Assembly (NCBI GenBank): GCA_964427155.1
Contig: CAYRSC010000002.1
Span: 1 to 64,000, forward strand
Reading direction: 5' to 3'
Length of the DNA: 64,000 nucleotides
Origin: Desulfothermus sp964427155
GTDB taxonomy: Bacteria > Desulfobacterota > Desulfovibrionia > Desulfovibrionales > Desulfothermaceae
Made by a program: the position numbers and the translations under genes. The notes beneath the pieces were generated by a model. That model did not search any database. It worked only from the letters and a program-made list of their open reading frames with translations, and had not been told where the DNA came from. Positions 43,824 through 51,374 of this stretch are shown piece by piece. Position 1 is the first letter of the stretch; the number at the start of each line of letters is the position of its first letter.

Positions 43824-44510
43824 CTATAACTTTAATTTATATCCCATCCCCCTCACGGTCTTTATGATCTCAGAATAGGGGTATAATTTGGTTCGTAGCC
43901 GGGTAATATGCGTATCTACTGTGCGACTATATCCCTCAAAATCATATCCCCACACCCGGTTGAGGAGATATTCGCGGGTAAGTATGCGTCCCCTACTGTT
44001 TATAAATTCCAGTAGGAGATTCATCTCAATAAGGGTGAGTTCCACCTCTCTACCATCCACATATACCTCCCTCTTTTCCATATCCACCTTGAGCCCCTCA
44101 TATTGCCATATCCCACCTCCCCTTGTCATGGAGAGGGCCGAGCGTCGGAGTATTGCCTTTACCCTCAGGGCAAGTTCCCGTACACTAAAGGGTTTTACTA
44201 CATAATCGTCGGCCCCTAACTCCAGTCCCACTATACGATCCACCTCTTCTCCCCTGGCCGTTAGGATAATAACAGGGAGGTTTCTGGTGGATGTGCTCCC
44301 CCTTATCTCCTTTAGTACCTCAAAACCGTCTTTTTCTGGTAGCATTATATCCAGGATTAGGAGGTCGTAAGGGGTCTTTGCTACCTTCTCCAGCGCACAT
44401 ACCCCATCTAAGGCCCTGTCCACCACATATCCTTCTCTCTCCAGATTGAATGCCACAAGATTTAAGATATCCTCCTCATCTTCCACTACCAGTATCCTCT
44501 TGTCTCCCAT
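43824..44510 (-). CDS. phoB: Phosphate-regulon response regulator PhoB
   Basis: OmpR-family regulator of 228 residues. Receiver domain: acidic EDEED at 10-14, phospho-acceptor Asp54 in LLILDIMLPEKDG, Lys in VVKPFSV. C-terminal winged helix with LTLIEMNLLLEFINSRGRILTREYLLNRVWG and a typical RTVDTHITRLRTKL recognition region. Assignment to PhoB rests mainly on the operon phoR-pstB-phoU-phoB; its sequence alone would only say OmpR family. It is the last gene of the operon. Confidence 0.88.
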   Translation of the reverse strand: MGDKRILVVEDEEDILNLVAFNLEREGYVVDRALDGVCALEKVAKTPYDLLILDIMLPEKDGFEVLKEIRGSTSTRNLPVIILTARGEEVDRIVGLELGADDYVVKPFSVRELALRVKAILRRSALSMTRGGGIWQYEGLKVDMEKREVYVDGREVELTLIEMNLLLEFINSRGRILTREYLLNRVWGYDFEGYSRTVDTHITRLRTKLYPYSEIIKTVRGMGYKLKL

Positions 44511-44539
44511 AATTTCCCTCCACCTTTAGGGTGGCATGA

Positions 44540-45211
44540 TTATCTGCGATTATCAAACTGGCAATAGTGTTTTATGTTGATCCCCTTGGCAATGAACACT
44601 GCACTTTCTGCTATATTTGTGGCCAGGTCCGCAATCCTTTCAAATCGTCGGGCGATATTTATCACGTGGATACAGCTTTCAATGGCAGGGGAGGTATCCC
44701 TCATATATTCTATGGTTTCTTTTATTATCCTGGAATTTAATTCGTCAACCTGCCAGTCCATCCTGCACACCTCTGTAGCCAGGTGGGGGTCTTCTCTCAC
44801 AAAGGATATAATGGATTTTTCCAGCATCTCAAAAGACTTTCTCCCCATGTCCTCTAATTTCAGATAGAGGGGAAGAGAGGGTCTTAGGCTCAGGGGTATA
44901 ATGGCCTCACATATATTTGCGGACTCATCTCCTATTCTCTCTAAGTCAACGCTTGCCCTCATTGCCCCTACTATAAACCTCAGGTCTCTGGCCACAGGCC
45001 CTTCAAGGGCCAGTAATTTTATACATATCTCATCAATGGTTACCTCTAATTCATTTATTCTATAGTCTCCGTCTATGATGTTCTGGGCTTTGTCGCTGTC
45101 CATGGCAGAGAGGGCAGAGATGGTTTGCTCCAGGCTTTCCTGAACCAGGGATGCCATATTCAGAAGGGTCTTTTTTAATTCATTTAATTCTGTTTGAAAG
45201 TGGAGTATCAT
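44540..45211 (-). CDS. phoU: Phosphate signalling protein PhoU
   Basis: 223 residues, helical, with two PhoU repeats. LNELKKTLLNMASLVQESLEQTISAL opens repeat 1, and DLERIGDESANICEAI and RRFERIADLATNIAESAVF carry the duplicated E/DRxxD metal-binding motif of the family. PhoU relays transporter status to PhoR and keeps the regulon off in phosphate excess. AAGGAGGAG precedes the ATG; pstB ends 9 bases upstream. Because pstSCA are absent nearby, the transporter it reads may be elsewhere or may be PiT. Confidence 0.93.
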   Translation of the reverse strand: MILHFQTELNELKKTLLNMASLVQESLEQTISALSAMDSDKAQNIIDGDYRINELEVTIDEICIKLLALEGPVARDLRFIVGAMRASVDLERIGDESANICEAIIPLSLRPSLPLYLKLEDMGRKSFEMLEKSIISFVREDPHLATEVCRMDWQVDELNSRIIKETIEYMRDTSPAIESCIHVINIARRFERIADLATNIAESAVFIAKGINIKHYCQFDNRR

Positions 45212-45220
45212 GTCTCCTCC

Positions 45221-45997
45221 TTAACCAAATCTTCCAGTTATATATTCTTCTGTCTGTTTTACCTTGGGACGGGTGAATATGTTTTCAGTGGTATCCATTT
45301 CTATAAGCCGTCCCATGAAAAAGAATCCTGTAAAATCAGAGACCCGCGCTGCCTGCTGCATATTGTGGGTAACTATTACAATGGTAAAATTTTCCTTTAA
45401 AGTAAAGATGAGCTCTTCTATTTTCTGGGTGGCAATGGGGTCCAGGGCAGAGGCAGGCTCGTCCATGAGAAGGACCTCTGGCTCCAGGGCAATGGCCCGG
45501 GCTATACAGAGTCTCTGTTGTTGTCCCCCTGACAGTCCCAGGGCAGATTTGTCCAACCGGTCCTTTACCTCGTCCCAGAGGGCGGCCATCCTGAGACTCT
45601 GCTCTACCTTTTCCTGGATATATGTGCGGTCTCTTATCCCATTTACCTTGAGTCCATAGGCCACATTTTCAAATATGGATTTTGGAAAGGGGTTTGGTTT
45701 TTGGAAAACCATTCCCACCCTCTTTCTTAGCTCCACCACATTTACCTCTGGATGATAGATGTCTTCTCCATCCAGAAGGAGCTTCCCTTCCACCCTGCTC
45801 CCATCAATGAGATCATTCATCCTGTTTATGCAGCGCAGAAATGTACTTTTTCCACATCCAGAGGGACCGATGAGGGCAGTGACCATATTTTCATAGATAA
45901 TCATGTCAATCCCATGGAGGGCCTGAAAACTTCGGTAATAAAAGTTTAGCCCCCTTACCTCAATCTTTTCCTTTTTCCTGTGACCTGTCTTGCTCAT
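45221..45997 (-). CDS. pstB: Phosphate ABC transporter ATP-binding protein PstB
   Basis: 258 residues. LNFYYRSFQALHGIDMII opens the PstB-type domain; Walker A GPSGCGKST at 44-52, FLRCINRMNDL is specific to PstB, LSGGQQQRLCIARAIA is the ABC signature, LLMDEPASALDP Walker B, and VIVTHNMQQAARVSD the H loop. Its first 38 bases overlap the end of phoR. No pstS, pstC or pstA genes adjoin it, which is unusual for pstB. Confidence 0.94.
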   Translation of the reverse strand: MSKTGHRKKEKIEVRGLNFYYRSFQALHGIDMIIYENMVTALIGPSGCGKSTFLRCINRMNDLIDGSRVEGKLLLDGEDIYHPEVNVVELRKRVGMVFQKPNPFPKSIFENVAYGLKVNGIRDRTYIQEKVEQSLRMAALWDEVKDRLDKSALGLSGGQQQRLCIARAIALEPEVLLMDEPASALDPIATQKIEELIFTLKENFTIVIVTHNMQQAARVSDFTGFFFMGRLIEMDTTENIFTRPKVKQTEEYITGRFG

Positions 45998-47771
45998 TTC
46001 CTTTTTCCCTCTGTAAGGTGAACCAGATTATACATCCTCTGCCCCCTTCTTTTGGGGGACTTTCTACCCATATCTTTCCCCCCAGGCCAGATATGATATT
46101 TCTACATATGGATAATCCCAGTCCTGAGCCCTTGATACCTTTGGGTCTAAACCTCTTTACCTGATAAAATCTCTCAAATATCCTGGATTGTTCTGGTCCA
46201 GGAATTCCCGGCCCATTGTCCTTTACTCCCACCTTTATCTCCCCTTTGTTCTCTTCAATAACTATCTCTATCCTCCCTTTGGGGGAGAGAAATTTTATGC
46301 TATTATGAATGAGATTGTTAAATACAATAAGTAGCTTTTCCCTGTCTCCCACGGCAAAGATGTCCCTTTGAGGGGGCACAAACTCTATATCCTTTTCTCC
46401 TGCCATATCCTCATATTTGCTCCATGCCTCCAGGGATAACTCTTTTATATTTATCCTTTCCCGATGAAATTTTATCTTCCCTGATTCTATGCGTGCCAGA
46501 TTTAGTATGTTGTCTATGAGATATACCATATCTTCAGTATTTTTTTGGATAATCTTCAAAAATTTTTTTATATCCTCTGGAGCGAGATTCTCATTTTCCA
46601 GAAGTAATTCTGTATAGCCTCGAATAGAGGTAAGAGGGGTCCTCAGTTCATGAGAGACATTTGCCACAAAATCTCTCCTCATATTTTCCACTTTTTTCTT
46701 GTCTGTTATGTCGTGAAATATGACAAGTGCAGATATGTTTCCATATTGATGTTTTGAAATTACTTTTATAGTATAAAAATTTTCTTTTATTTTTATCTCT
46801 ACATTTTTAATGTCAATTTTTTTATTTAATGCATTTTCAATTGTTTCAAACAATTTTTTATTTATTAATAACTCAGATATATTACGATTAATAATTTCAT
46901 CATGTGGTAATTTACATATTTGTTCAAAGTATAGATTATGTTGTAATATATTACCTTCCTTGTCTATTGCCGCTATTCCAACATCTATTCCATCAAGAAT
47001 TGCCCTTAGTTCTTTCTTTTGTAAATTAATAATATTAAGGTTGTTCTCTATCCCTTCTGCCATTGTGTTGATTGCATTCACTAAGGGGTCAAATTCTTTT
47101 CCAGGGGAGGCAATCCTTCTTGCAGGTCTTCCCCTTGCCAGGTCCCTAGTTACTTCAATAAGGGGGTCAAATTTTCTGGTGAAGTTGGATATAAAAAGGA
47201 ATACGAGGAATCCAGAGAGTAGAAAACAAGCCAGGGTAATCTGCCATATCCCTGTCTTTATCCTGGAGAGTTCTTCTGCTATGCGGGAGTAGGGTCTTGC
47301 CACTCTCAAATATCCAGGGGGAAGGTGCCTTGAGGAGATCTTTTCGGCATAATAGATCAATTGTTTTTTCAGGGTCCCACTGAATCGGATACTACTTCCC
47401 CATCCCCTATGTCTTGCCTGGATTATCTCGGGGCGAGTGGCATGGTTGTCCATGTGTTTTATTTTACCCTCTGGTACCTTGGAATCCGCAATCACTACTC
47501 CGTCTTCCAGGATATAGGTGATTCTGTCCCCTGCCTCCTTGCCCAGCTCTTTTATAAAGGCATCCATATTGGCGGGGGGAGTTTTTTTATGAAATCTCCG
47601 GAGGAGGATCCATCTTATGAGGGTGAATTCCTTTTTTACATTGGAGATGGCATCCTGCTTTACCTGTTTCTGGAGGATATTTATAAAGTATAGGCCAGGG
47701 ATGGTAAGAGATATTCCCAGGATTCCCCAGATGAGAAAGAGGAGCCTTAATTTTAAGGAGCCCTGTTTCAT
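45960..47771 (-). CDS. phoR: Phosphate-regulon sensor histidine kinase PhoR
   Basis: 603 residues. Membrane helices at about 8-32 and 175-198 bound an extracytoplasmic domain; HAMP-like region about 199-250; PAS domain about 254-356; dimerisation domain with phospho-acceptor His374 in VANVSHELRTPL; HATPase domain with NNLIHNSIKF, VKDNGPGIP and GIKGSGLGLSI. Longer than E. coli PhoR (431), which lacks the periplasmic domain; Bacillus PhoR has this layout. The stretch coding the PAS domain (46741-46920) is only about 17 percent G+C by hand count, far below the rest of the gene, suggesting a swapped-in domain. The end overlaps pstB by 38 bases. Confidence 0.9.
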   Translation of the reverse strand: MKQGSLKLRLLFLIWGILGISLTIPGLYFINILQKQVKQDAISNVKKEFTLIRWILLRRFHKKTPPANMDAFIKELGKEAGDRITYILEDGVVIADSKVPEGKIKHMDNHATRPEIIQARHRGWGSSIRFSGTLKKQLIYYAEKISSRHLPPGYLRVARPYSRIAEELSRIKTGIWQITLACFLLSGFLVFLFISNFTRKFDPLIEVTRDLARGRPARRIASPGKEFDPLVNAINTMAEGIENNLNIINLQKKELRAILDGIDVGIAAIDKEGNILQHNLYFEQICKLPHDEIINRNISELLINKKLFETIENALNKKIDIKNVEIKIKENFYTIKVISKHQYGNISALVIFHDITDKKKVENMRRDFVANVSHELRTPLTSIRGYTELLLENENLAPEDIKKFLKIIQKNTEDMVYLIDNILNLARIESGKIKFHRERINIKELSLEAWSKYEDMAGEKDIEFVPPQRDIFAVGDREKLLIVFNNLIHNSIKFLSPKGRIEIVIEENKGEIKVGVKDNGPGIPGPEQSRIFERFYQVKRFRPKGIKGSGLGLSICRNIISGLGGKIWVESPPKEGGRGCIIWFTLQREKGNEQDRSQEKGKD

Positions 47772-47840
47772 TTTGTTTTCCTTTCATTAGTGTTTGGATA
47801 TTTTTACCCTGGTGCCTTACAGCTAAGGGTGGGGTCTTAT

Positions 47841-47858
47841 TGTTACATCTTTGTTACA
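47841..47858 (-). promoter_or_regulatory. Candidate Pho box upstream of phoR
   Basis: On the minus strand TGTAACA-AAGA-TGTAACA: two identical heptamers spaced at exactly 11 bases, the periodicity of PhoB sites. It lies about 70-90 bases before the phoR ATG in a 164-base gap. A further AT-rich TTTTACA-like copy lies about 20 bases upstream. The heptamer differs from the E. coli CTGTCAT, so binding is inferred. Confidence 0.5.
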
Positions 47859-47935
47859 ATATACAAAATTTTTGTAAAACTTATATGGGGAAATTTTTTA
47901 TAACCAAAAGGGCCTGGCGTGGGAAACAAATAAAT

Positions 47936-48571
47936 TTAGTCTAGGTGGTTATGTGGAACCTTTACCTCTATATCAAACTGTTTTAGGATCTGTAGGGCAT
48001 CCCTTCCCAGCAGAAAATCCATCTCTTCTCCTATGTTTGTTCTATCCCTTAAGTATGAGCGGACGGTCATATCGTAGGAGATAAGGGGGGTAAGTTCTTT
48101 TTGGATGAAAGGGGAATTTTGTGTTTTCAAGAGTCGCCCTAATTTTACAAGACGAGCGGCAGGCACCTTTTTTTCGTGGTCTAGAATAATCTTTCCCATT
48201 GCCGAGAGGGAATCTATTATGTCGCTTCTTTCAAGTCTATCTCTCTCATAATATTCTATTAATCCTTCAGGCTCCCAACATTTAAACTTTCTACATTCCA
48301 TGGGACGGTATTTGTATATGGAACAGGAATTAGTTTGTTCAACAAAAAAGATACAGGACCTTTCTCCTCTTTTATTTTTCAGCCTTATTAGTTCTCTTTC
48401 AAGGAATATAAATTTTTGTTTTACATTATCCCATATTACTTCTCCTCTTCTAAATGTAATAAGGGAGGACAATGAAATTATTTTTTCTGTTATAAGATGG
48501 AGATCCTCTTTGTGTAGGGCTGGAGGATTTAGAGAGCAACATCTACCACATCTTTTGCATTGAGACTTCAT
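47936..48571 (-). CDS. YkgJ-family cysteine-cluster protein
   Basis: 211 residues. N-terminal CKRCGRCCSLNPP (CxxCxxCC) at 5-17 is the family hallmark. Further cysteines follow in CIFF ... NSCSIYKYRPMECRKFKCW near 73-99, completing an eight-cysteine Zn or Fe-S type cluster. Function of the family is not established. The C-terminal half is not recognised. It lies between a glycosyltransferase gene and phoR on the same strand, 24 bases after the former; AGGAGACGG precedes the ATG. It is AT-richer than the flagellar genes next to it. Confidence 0.82.
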   Translation of the reverse strand: MKSQCKRCGRCCSLNPPALHKEDLHLITEKIISLSSLITFRRGEVIWDNVKQKFIFLERELIRLKNKRGERSCIFFVEQTNSCSIYKYRPMECRKFKCWEPEGLIEYYERDRLERSDIIDSLSAMGKIILDHEKKVPAARLVKLGRLLKTQNSPFIQKELTPLISYDMTVRSYLRDRTNIGEEMDFLLGRDALQILKQFDIEVKVPHNHLD

Positions 48572-48595
48572 CTCCGTCTCCTATTGGTAGAAATT

Positions 48596-49426
48596 TCATA
48601 TTGTTAATCCTGTTATATTCCTTATGAGTTGTCTTATTCTCTCTGCCTCTTCCCATTTTCCCCTTTTAATGCAACCTGTTATGTAGATTTTGCCCTTTTG
48701 TTTTATCTGCTTTATTACTGCATCTTTATATTCCTGGGGCAGTGGTTGTCTATATATTTTTAATAGTGCATAGATACGATAGAGATCCAGACCTATTATA
48801 CGTCTGGAGAGTTGATCTAGGTGTCCTCCATATTTCTCTACCAATGCCACAGGAAATAACCCCACAGGATAATGGGCGGTAACCCTTAGCCACAGATCAT
48901 AGTCCTCACAGGCAGGCAGGGACTCATCAAAGGGGCCCATCTCTTCCCATAATCTTCTGGAGAACATCACACATGAGGGACTTATTAGACATAATTCTAG
49001 AGAGGGAATAAAGATCCATCCCGCCTTTTTTTTGTGTTTAAGACCGGGATTTATTCTTTTCCCGTGGAGGATCCATTCTTCCTGGGTCTGGGAGATCTCC
49101 CATTGGCCCTCCAGATGAAATTTTAAATGGAGAGAGAGTTTATTTTGCTTCCATATATCGTCAGAGTCAAGGAGGGCAATGAGTTCTCCCCTGCTCTGTC
49201 TTATTCCCCTGTTTCTCGCACTAGAGACCCCCCTATTTTCCTGATAGAGATATATGAGCCTGGGATCGTTGATGGACATTATCATCTCCCTGGTGTCATC
49301 AGTGGATCCATCATCCACCACAATGAGTTCTATTTGCTCTATATTCTGCTGGGATAAGACAGAGAATATGGCCCTTTTTAATCTAGATGCCCTGTTATAG
49401 GTGGGTATTATAATAGATACTAGCAT
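48596..49426 (-). CDS. Family 2 glycosyltransferase
   Basis: 276 residues, GT-A fold. SIIIPTYNRASRLKRAIFSVLSQ start, VVDDGSTDDTREM near 36-48, SSARNRGIRQSRGELIALLDSDD with the DxD metal site near 88-91, then a C-terminal helical region. Substrate and acceptor unknown. It follows the flagellar operon by 87 bases on the same strand, so a role in flagellar or surface glycosylation is possible but not shown. No good ribosome site precedes the ATG. Confidence 0.85.
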   Translation of the reverse strand: MLVSIIIPTYNRASRLKRAIFSVLSQQNIEQIELIVVDDGSTDDTREMIMSINDPRLIYLYQENRGVSSARNRGIRQSRGELIALLDSDDIWKQNKLSLHLKFHLEGQWEISQTQEEWILHGKRINPGLKHKKKAGWIFIPSLELCLISPSCVMFSRRLWEEMGPFDESLPACEDYDLWLRVTAHYPVGLFPVALVEKYGGHLDQLSRRIIGLDLYRIYALLKIYRQPLPQEYKDAVIKQIKQKGKIYITGCIKRGKWEEAERIRQLIRNITGLTI

Positions 49427-49513
49427 TGGGAGGTGATGTGCCCCATGGTTTGGGTATTTGTATGGCTCTGTTCCCTATCCATTTTGGGGATAGAGGTCAA
49501 CACAAAGATGGCA

Positions 49514-51352
49514 TTATACGAAGTTTACCAGACTCATCTTCATTATCATGGAGGCTGATTTAAGGATCGCCTGATATACCACCTGTTGTTGGCTTATCTG
49601 GGTGAGGAGGTCTGCAAAGTCCACATCTTCAATAAAGCTTTTTCTTTCTTTCTGGTTTACCTCTAGGTCCGAGAGGATGGAATCTGCAGTATTTAAGCGG
49701 TTAAGCCTGGCACCTATATCTGCGTGGATCTCTCCTACCTGGGTGAGGGAGGCATCTAGATTGTCCAGGGAATCCCTTATACCATCCACGTCATTTAATT
49801 CCAGGGAGGCTATTAGCTTCCCAACGGTCTCAAATAGGTTTTTTCCCTGGTCCTCCTCAAATGCTGGCTCTAGTCCTCCTGTATTTTTATAGTGTCCTCC
49901 AAATATCTTTGGTCCTATGTTGTTTATGGGAAGAGAGATCCCCGTGGATATTTCAGAATGAATGTAGGCCCTTCTGGGTTCAATAACAAATTGAGCCCCT
50001 TGGGGGATAGATGCAATATCAGTGGTGGCCAATTTAAATAGACCACCTGGAACAGGTAGATCCAGATAATTCTGGGTGGTGGTTATAGATACCTTGTGAC
50101 CTTTATCCCAACTTTCTCCCCCATCCAGACTATAAGAATAGGAGATCTCGTTAGAGGTGGTGTCTATGTTATCTATCCTCACCACGATATTGTTTTGTAT
50201 ATCTCCAGTGGCAAAGGCATGGACATTGGTGGTATCTAGCTCTTTGACCCCGATCCCATGTATCTCAAACTTTACTCCAGAAAGAGAGGAGGGTGTTCCT
50301 GTGGGTTGAAGGTCTTTAAGAGTGACCTGTCCCCCTGGAAGGTCCAATATCAGCTTGTTAGGGTCGTTGTTGTCCGCTAGAAGGGTATCACTCCATGTAA
50401 CTCCTCCGTCTATACTATATTTATATTCTACATCTGTGCCACTGCCAATGGTTGTATCTGTTAATATTTTTACCATTGCATTAGATTCAAAACTACCTTT
50501 ATTGGAAGGGGTTATTTGAAAGTTAAATCCCTGGTATATCTCTACTCCCGCCCTGTTTACATTGTCCCCATTATAATAGGCAGTGGGGGCAATTATAAGC
50601 TCGGTGTTGGGCTCATTGGCAAGTGTAGAGTCAGTAACCACTTCATATCCCTTGTCCAGGGTAAGGGTTACTCCATCAAGATTGAGTGTGGTTTCCCCAC
50701 TATTTAGCTTTCCATTATAGATAGCTTTGTTGTCTTTATAGACTGTATATTGTATGTTATCATCTATTCCTATCCTGGCTGTTGCAGTATTATCTTTATA
50801 AAATTTTACCTTAATTGTTTTATCAGAACTTCCTTCAATATCTCTTACATATGGAATTACATCGTCCTCTCCATTTTCTCCTTTTTTGTTGGAATATACT
50901 GCAAGTCCCTTTTCATATGCGTCTATGTTATATTTATGTCCCCCAAATATAGATTTTCCTTCATATTTTGTGTTGGCCAGATCTAACAATTGATCATATA
51001 TCTGTCTGATTTCCTGGACAATATCCTGTCTATCAGATTCGTTAAGGCTTCCATTGGCCGCCTGTACTGCAAGTTCCTTTATCCTGGTGATCTGATCCTC
51101 TACCTGTGAGAGAGTGGTATCTGCAAGACCAAGCCATGCCTTTCCATTGTTTATGTTATTTTTATATTGTTCCAGGGCACTTAAAGAATCTCTATATCCA
51201 AGTATCCGGGCCATACCCACGGGATTGTCCGATGGTTTATTTATCTTTTTCTGGGAAGATCCCTCTGCATATAGTTTCTGGAGTTCTGAAGTGCTTTGAT
51301 TGAGATAATACACAAAGTTATTATAAAGCATACTCTGTGATATTCTATTCAT
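49514..51352 (-). CDS. flgL: Flagellar hook-associated protein 3 (FlgL) with enlarged surface domain
   Basis: Hook-filament junction protein, exported by the flagellar type III apparatus. Conserved ends: N-terminal MNRISQSMLYNNFVYYLNQS with GSSQKKINKPSDNP, and C-terminal DLLTQISQQQVVYQAILKSAS. At 612 residues it is about twice E. coli FlgL (317); the extra 300 residues (about 165-470) are beta-rich and contain apparent repeats. Two of them carry Asp-box-like motifs, SIDGGVTW at 313-320 and SLDGGESW at 408-415, each followed about 20 residues later by LDLP and GG. A third weaker copy may span 201-256. AAGGAG precedes the ATG. It is the last gene of the flg operon. Confidence 0.92.
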   Translation of the reverse strand: MNRISQSMLYNNFVYYLNQSTSELQKLYAEGSSQKKINKPSDNPVGMARILGYRDSLSALEQYKNNINNGKAWLGLADTTLSQVEDQITRIKELAVQAANGSLNESDRQDIVQEIRQIYDQLLDLANTKYEGKSIFGGHKYNIDAYEKGLAVYSNKKGENGEDDVIPYVRDIEGSSDKTIKVKFYKDNTATARIGIDDNIQYTVYKDNKAIYNGKLNSGETTLNLDGVTLTLDKGYEVVTDSTLANEPNTELIIAPTAYYNGDNVNRAGVEIYQGFNFQITPSNKGSFESNAMVKILTDTTIGSGTDVEYKYSIDGGVTWSDTLLADNNDPNKLILDLPGGQVTLKDLQPTGTPSSLSGVKFEIHGIGVKELDTTNVHAFATGDIQNNIVVRIDNIDTTSNEISYSYSLDGGESWDKGHKVSITTTQNYLDLPVPGGLFKLATTDIASIPQGAQFVIEPRRAYIHSEISTGISLPINNIGPKIFGGHYKNTGGLEPAFEEDQGKNLFETVGKLIASLELNDVDGIRDSLDNLDASLTQVGEIHADIGARLNRLNTADSILSDLEVNQKERKSFIEDVDFADLLTQISQQQVVYQAILKSASMIMKMSLVNFV

Positions 51353-51374
51353 GGCATTTTCTCCTTATGGGATC

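Noticed and set aside
49480..49498. Hairpin after flgL as a terminator
   Set aside because: The CTATCC/GGATAG stem is short and is not followed by a T run on the minus strand.
49440..49560. Small plus-strand ORF with GGGAGGTG between the glycosyltransferase and flgL
   Set aside because: About 35-40 codons, runs antisense into the conserved end of flgL, and the ribosome-like sequence overlaps the start of the glycosyltransferase; no independent support.
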